Origin: an uncultured Porticoccus sp.
GTDB lineage: Bacteria > Pseudomonadota > Gammaproteobacteria > Pseudomonadales > Porticoccaceae
DNA: 9,679 bases
NCBI GenBank assembly: GCA_950063125.1
Contig: CATLZI010000063.1
Coordinates: 1 to 9,679, forward strand
Direction: 5' to 3'
Position numbers and translations under genes: made by a program. Within the stretch, counting starts at the first letter, position 1; the number at the start of each line of letters is the position of its first letter. The notes under the pieces are model-generated. The model worked only from the letters and a program-made list of their open reading frames with translations, was not told the origin of the DNA and made no database searches. Of the stretch, positions 8,012 to 9,679 are shown in pieces.

Positions 8012-9463
8012 ATGAAAGCCAGCTTGCAACTGAAAATCGGCCAGCAGCTGACGATGACCCCTCAGCTACAGCAGGCCATCCGTCTGTTGCAACTTTCCTC
8101 TCTCGACTTGCACCAGGAAATCCAGCAGAACCTCTACGATAACCCGCTGCTTGAGCTTGCCGAAGAATCCGAGAATCTGGCCGCAGAAACCGCCACCGGG
8201 AAAAATGAAGATATCGACAGTGCAACGCGTGATCTCAACAGCAGTGAATGGGACAGCAAAATACCCACTGACCTGCCAGTCGATGCCAATTGGGACGACA
8301 TCTACCAACCCAGCACCACCATCAGAAACACCGGCGCGGATACACGCGACTTTGACAGCGTTCACAACGTCACAGAGTCGCTTCAGGACCACTTGATCTG
8401 GCAACTTAATCTGACGCCGATGTCTCCCAAGGATTACCTGATCGGTGAAATCATTATCGATTCAATTGATAGCCGGGGCATGCTGACAGCACCGGTTGAA
8501 GAAATCTGGGCTGCGCTGGACGACGAAATTGAACTGGATGAAGTACTCGCTGTAGTGCACCGCATTCAGCAATTTGACCCACCTGGTGTTGCAGCCACCA
8601 GCCTCGCCGAATGCCTTCTGATTCAGCTGAACCAGTTCTCTCCGGATACGCCGCTGATTAACGAGGCCATCCAGCTCGTTACTGACCACCTGGAACTGGT
8701 TGGACAGCGAAATTTTCGACAAATGGAAAAAATCACCGGTCTGTCCCAGGAGATACTCGAGGGCGCCATCCTGCTCATTCAGACACTGTCCCCCAACCCC
8801 GGTGATGCCATTCGAAACGATGATATCGAGTACGTGGTACCCGATGTTCGGGTCACCAAAGCCGATAATCACTGGAAAGTTTCCCTCAACGAGGACATCA
8901 CCCCTCGCCTGAGCATCAATCAACAGTATGCCCAACTGATTCGTAGAGCCGACTCCAGTCAAGACAATACCTTCCTCAAAAATCACCTCCAGGAGGCCAA
9001 ATGGTTTCTGCGCAGTATGGAAAGCCGCAATGACACCCTGATGCGCGTCACCAGCTGCATCATTGAATTACAACAGGGCTTTCTGGAACAGGGACCCGTG
9101 GCGATGAAGCCCATGGTGCTGGCAGATATTGCCGAACGACTGGACTTGCACGAATCCACTATTTCGAGGGTGACCACCCAAAAGTACATCGACACACCGC
9201 AGGGTGTTTTTGAACTCAAGTATTTCTTCTCCAGCCACGTCTCGACCGACGCTGGCGGGGAGTGTTCATCAACAGCCATTCGCGCTATGCTGAAAAAAAT
9301 GGTAAGCGCTGAAAATCCGGGCAAGCCCCTCAGTGACAACAAGCTGACAGCACTGCTTCAGGAGATGGGTATTCAGGTTGCCCGACGCACTGTTGCCAAA
9401 TACCGCGAGGGGATGGGCATCCCCTCTTCCAGCGAAAGAAAACGCTACAACCCCAACACCTAA
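8012..9463 (+). CDS. rpoN: RNA polymerase sigma-54 factor
   Basis: RpoN directs RNA polymerase to -24/-12 promoters, which open only with an AAA+ enhancer-binding activator; regulons commonly include nitrogen use and motility. The 483-residue protein (E. coli 477) has all regions. The Gln/Leu-rich region I begins MKASLQLKIGQQLTMTPQLQ and runs to about residue 50. A variable acidic region II, rich in D, E, N and T, covers about 50-120. The core-binding domain spans about 120-310 (with FDPPGVAA, 188-195). Next is the helix-turn-helix (LADIAERLDLHESTISRVTT, 370-389), then the RpoN box ARRTVAKYRE (457-466), which reads the -24 element. The start matches the family N-terminus, and an in-frame TAA at 7985-7987 limits any extension. 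The ribosome binding site is weak. hpf follows after 20 bp, the usual order in gammaproteobacteria. Confidence 0.98.
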   Translation: MKASLQLKIGQQLTMTPQLQQAIRLLQLSSLDLHQEIQQNLYDNPLLELAEESENLAAETATGKNEDIDSATRDLNSSEWDSKIPTDLPVDANWDDIYQPSTTIRNTGADTRDFDSVHNVTESLQDHLIWQLNLTPMSPKDYLIGEIIIDSIDSRGMLTAPVEEIWAALDDEIELDEVLAVVHRIQQFDPPGVAATSLAECLLIQLNQFSPDTPLINEAIQLVTDHLELVGQRNFRQMEKITGLSQEILEGAILLIQTLSPNPGDAIRNDDIEYVVPDVRVTKADNHWKVSLNEDITPRLSINQQYAQLIRRADSSQDNTFLKNHLQEAKWFLRSMESRNDTLMRVTSCIIELQQGFLEQGPVAMKPMVLADIAERLDLHESTISRVTTQKYIDTPQGVFELKYFFSSHVSTDAGGECSSTAIRAMLKKMVSAENPGKPLSDNKLTALLQEMGIQVARRTVAKYREGMGIPSSSERKRYNPNT

Positions 9464-9483
9464 CACCCATTAAGGAGAACCGC

Positions 9484-9679
9484 ATGCAATTGAACATCAG
9501 CGGACATCATCTCGATATCACTGATCCGATCAAAGACTATGTCACTACCAAATTATCCAAACTGGAGCGCCATCACGACGGCATCACCAGCACGAATGTG
9601 ATCCTCTCGGTTGAAAAATTGATCCAGAAAGCTGAAGCAACAGTCCATGTCAGCGGCGGGGAATTCTTTGCCGATTCCG
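9484..9679 (+). CDS. hpf: Ribosome hibernation promoting factor (3' end cut by window edge)
   Basis: HPF binds the 30S decoding region and promotes formation of inactive 100S ribosome dimers in starvation or stationary phase. The first 65 codons are present. MQLNISGHHLDITDPIKDYV gives the beta1-alpha1 start of the HPF/YfiA fold, followed by TTKLSKLERHHDGI and the strand region VILSVEKLIQKAEATVHVSG (41-60). This resembles E. coli Hpf (95 residues) closely. Whether it is the short or long form cannot be told, because the C-terminus is outside the window, though the rpoN-adjacent form in gammaproteobacteria is short. A strong AAGGAG (9472-9477) lies 6 bases before the ATG, in contrast to the weak site of rpoN just upstream. 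It probably shares a transcript with rpoN, and its stronger translation start fits a protein needed in larger amounts. Confidence 0.95.
   Translation, partial: MQLNISGHHLDITDPIKDYVTTKLSKLERHHDGITSTNVILSVEKLIQKAEATVHVSGGEFFADS

Noticed and set aside
8462..8986. A 174-codon minus-strand ORF opposite rpoN.
   Set aside because: It lies wholly within the conserved core-binding region of rpoN and shows no family resemblance.

Overview
The window is a chromosomal block of envelope-biogenesis and housekeeping genes from a Gram-negative gammaproteobacterium. The evidence is a full Kdo/LPS-transport set (kdsD, kdsC, lptC, lptA, lptB) running into rpoN and hpf, with a divergent mlaC-ibaG-murA arm. The short-form HisG and the murA-hisG-hisD linkage resemble Pseudomonas and marine Cellvibrionales-type bacteria more than enterics. 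Genus cannot be fixed from this sequence alone. Base composition and codon use look even throughout, and I see no mobile elements, RNA genes, CRISPR arrays or prophage.

Left arm (minus strand, reading from about 4345 down to 1): mlaC (periplasmic phospholipid carrier), ibaG (BolA family), murA (first committed step of peptidoglycan synthesis), hisG (short-form ATP phosphoribosyltransferase) and hisD (histidinol dehydrogenase, cut by the window edge within a few residues of its expected end). mlaC is here without mlaF, mlaE, mlaD or mlaB, which normally accompany it at this locus.

Centre (4226-4574): a 349-bp divergent intergenic region. It holds a candidate extended -10 promoter towards mlaC, a candidate sigma-70 promoter towards kdsD, and a doubtful 22-codon ORF.

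Right arm (plus strand, 4575 to the end): kdsD and kdsC make and dephosphorylate Kdo precursors. lptC, lptA and lptB supply the inner-membrane anchor, periplasmic bridge and ATPase of the LPS transporter. These five genes are nearly gapless or overlapping, so they are probably co-transcribed. A 124-bp gap follows, carrying a good match to a sigma-54 -24/-12 promoter just ahead of rpoN, the gene for sigma-54 itself. hpf (ribosome hibernation factor) follows and is cut at the right edge.

No wholly new system is visible. The points most worth checking are the possible sigma-54 autoregulatory site in front of rpoN and the orphan mlaC lacking its ABC-transporter partners.
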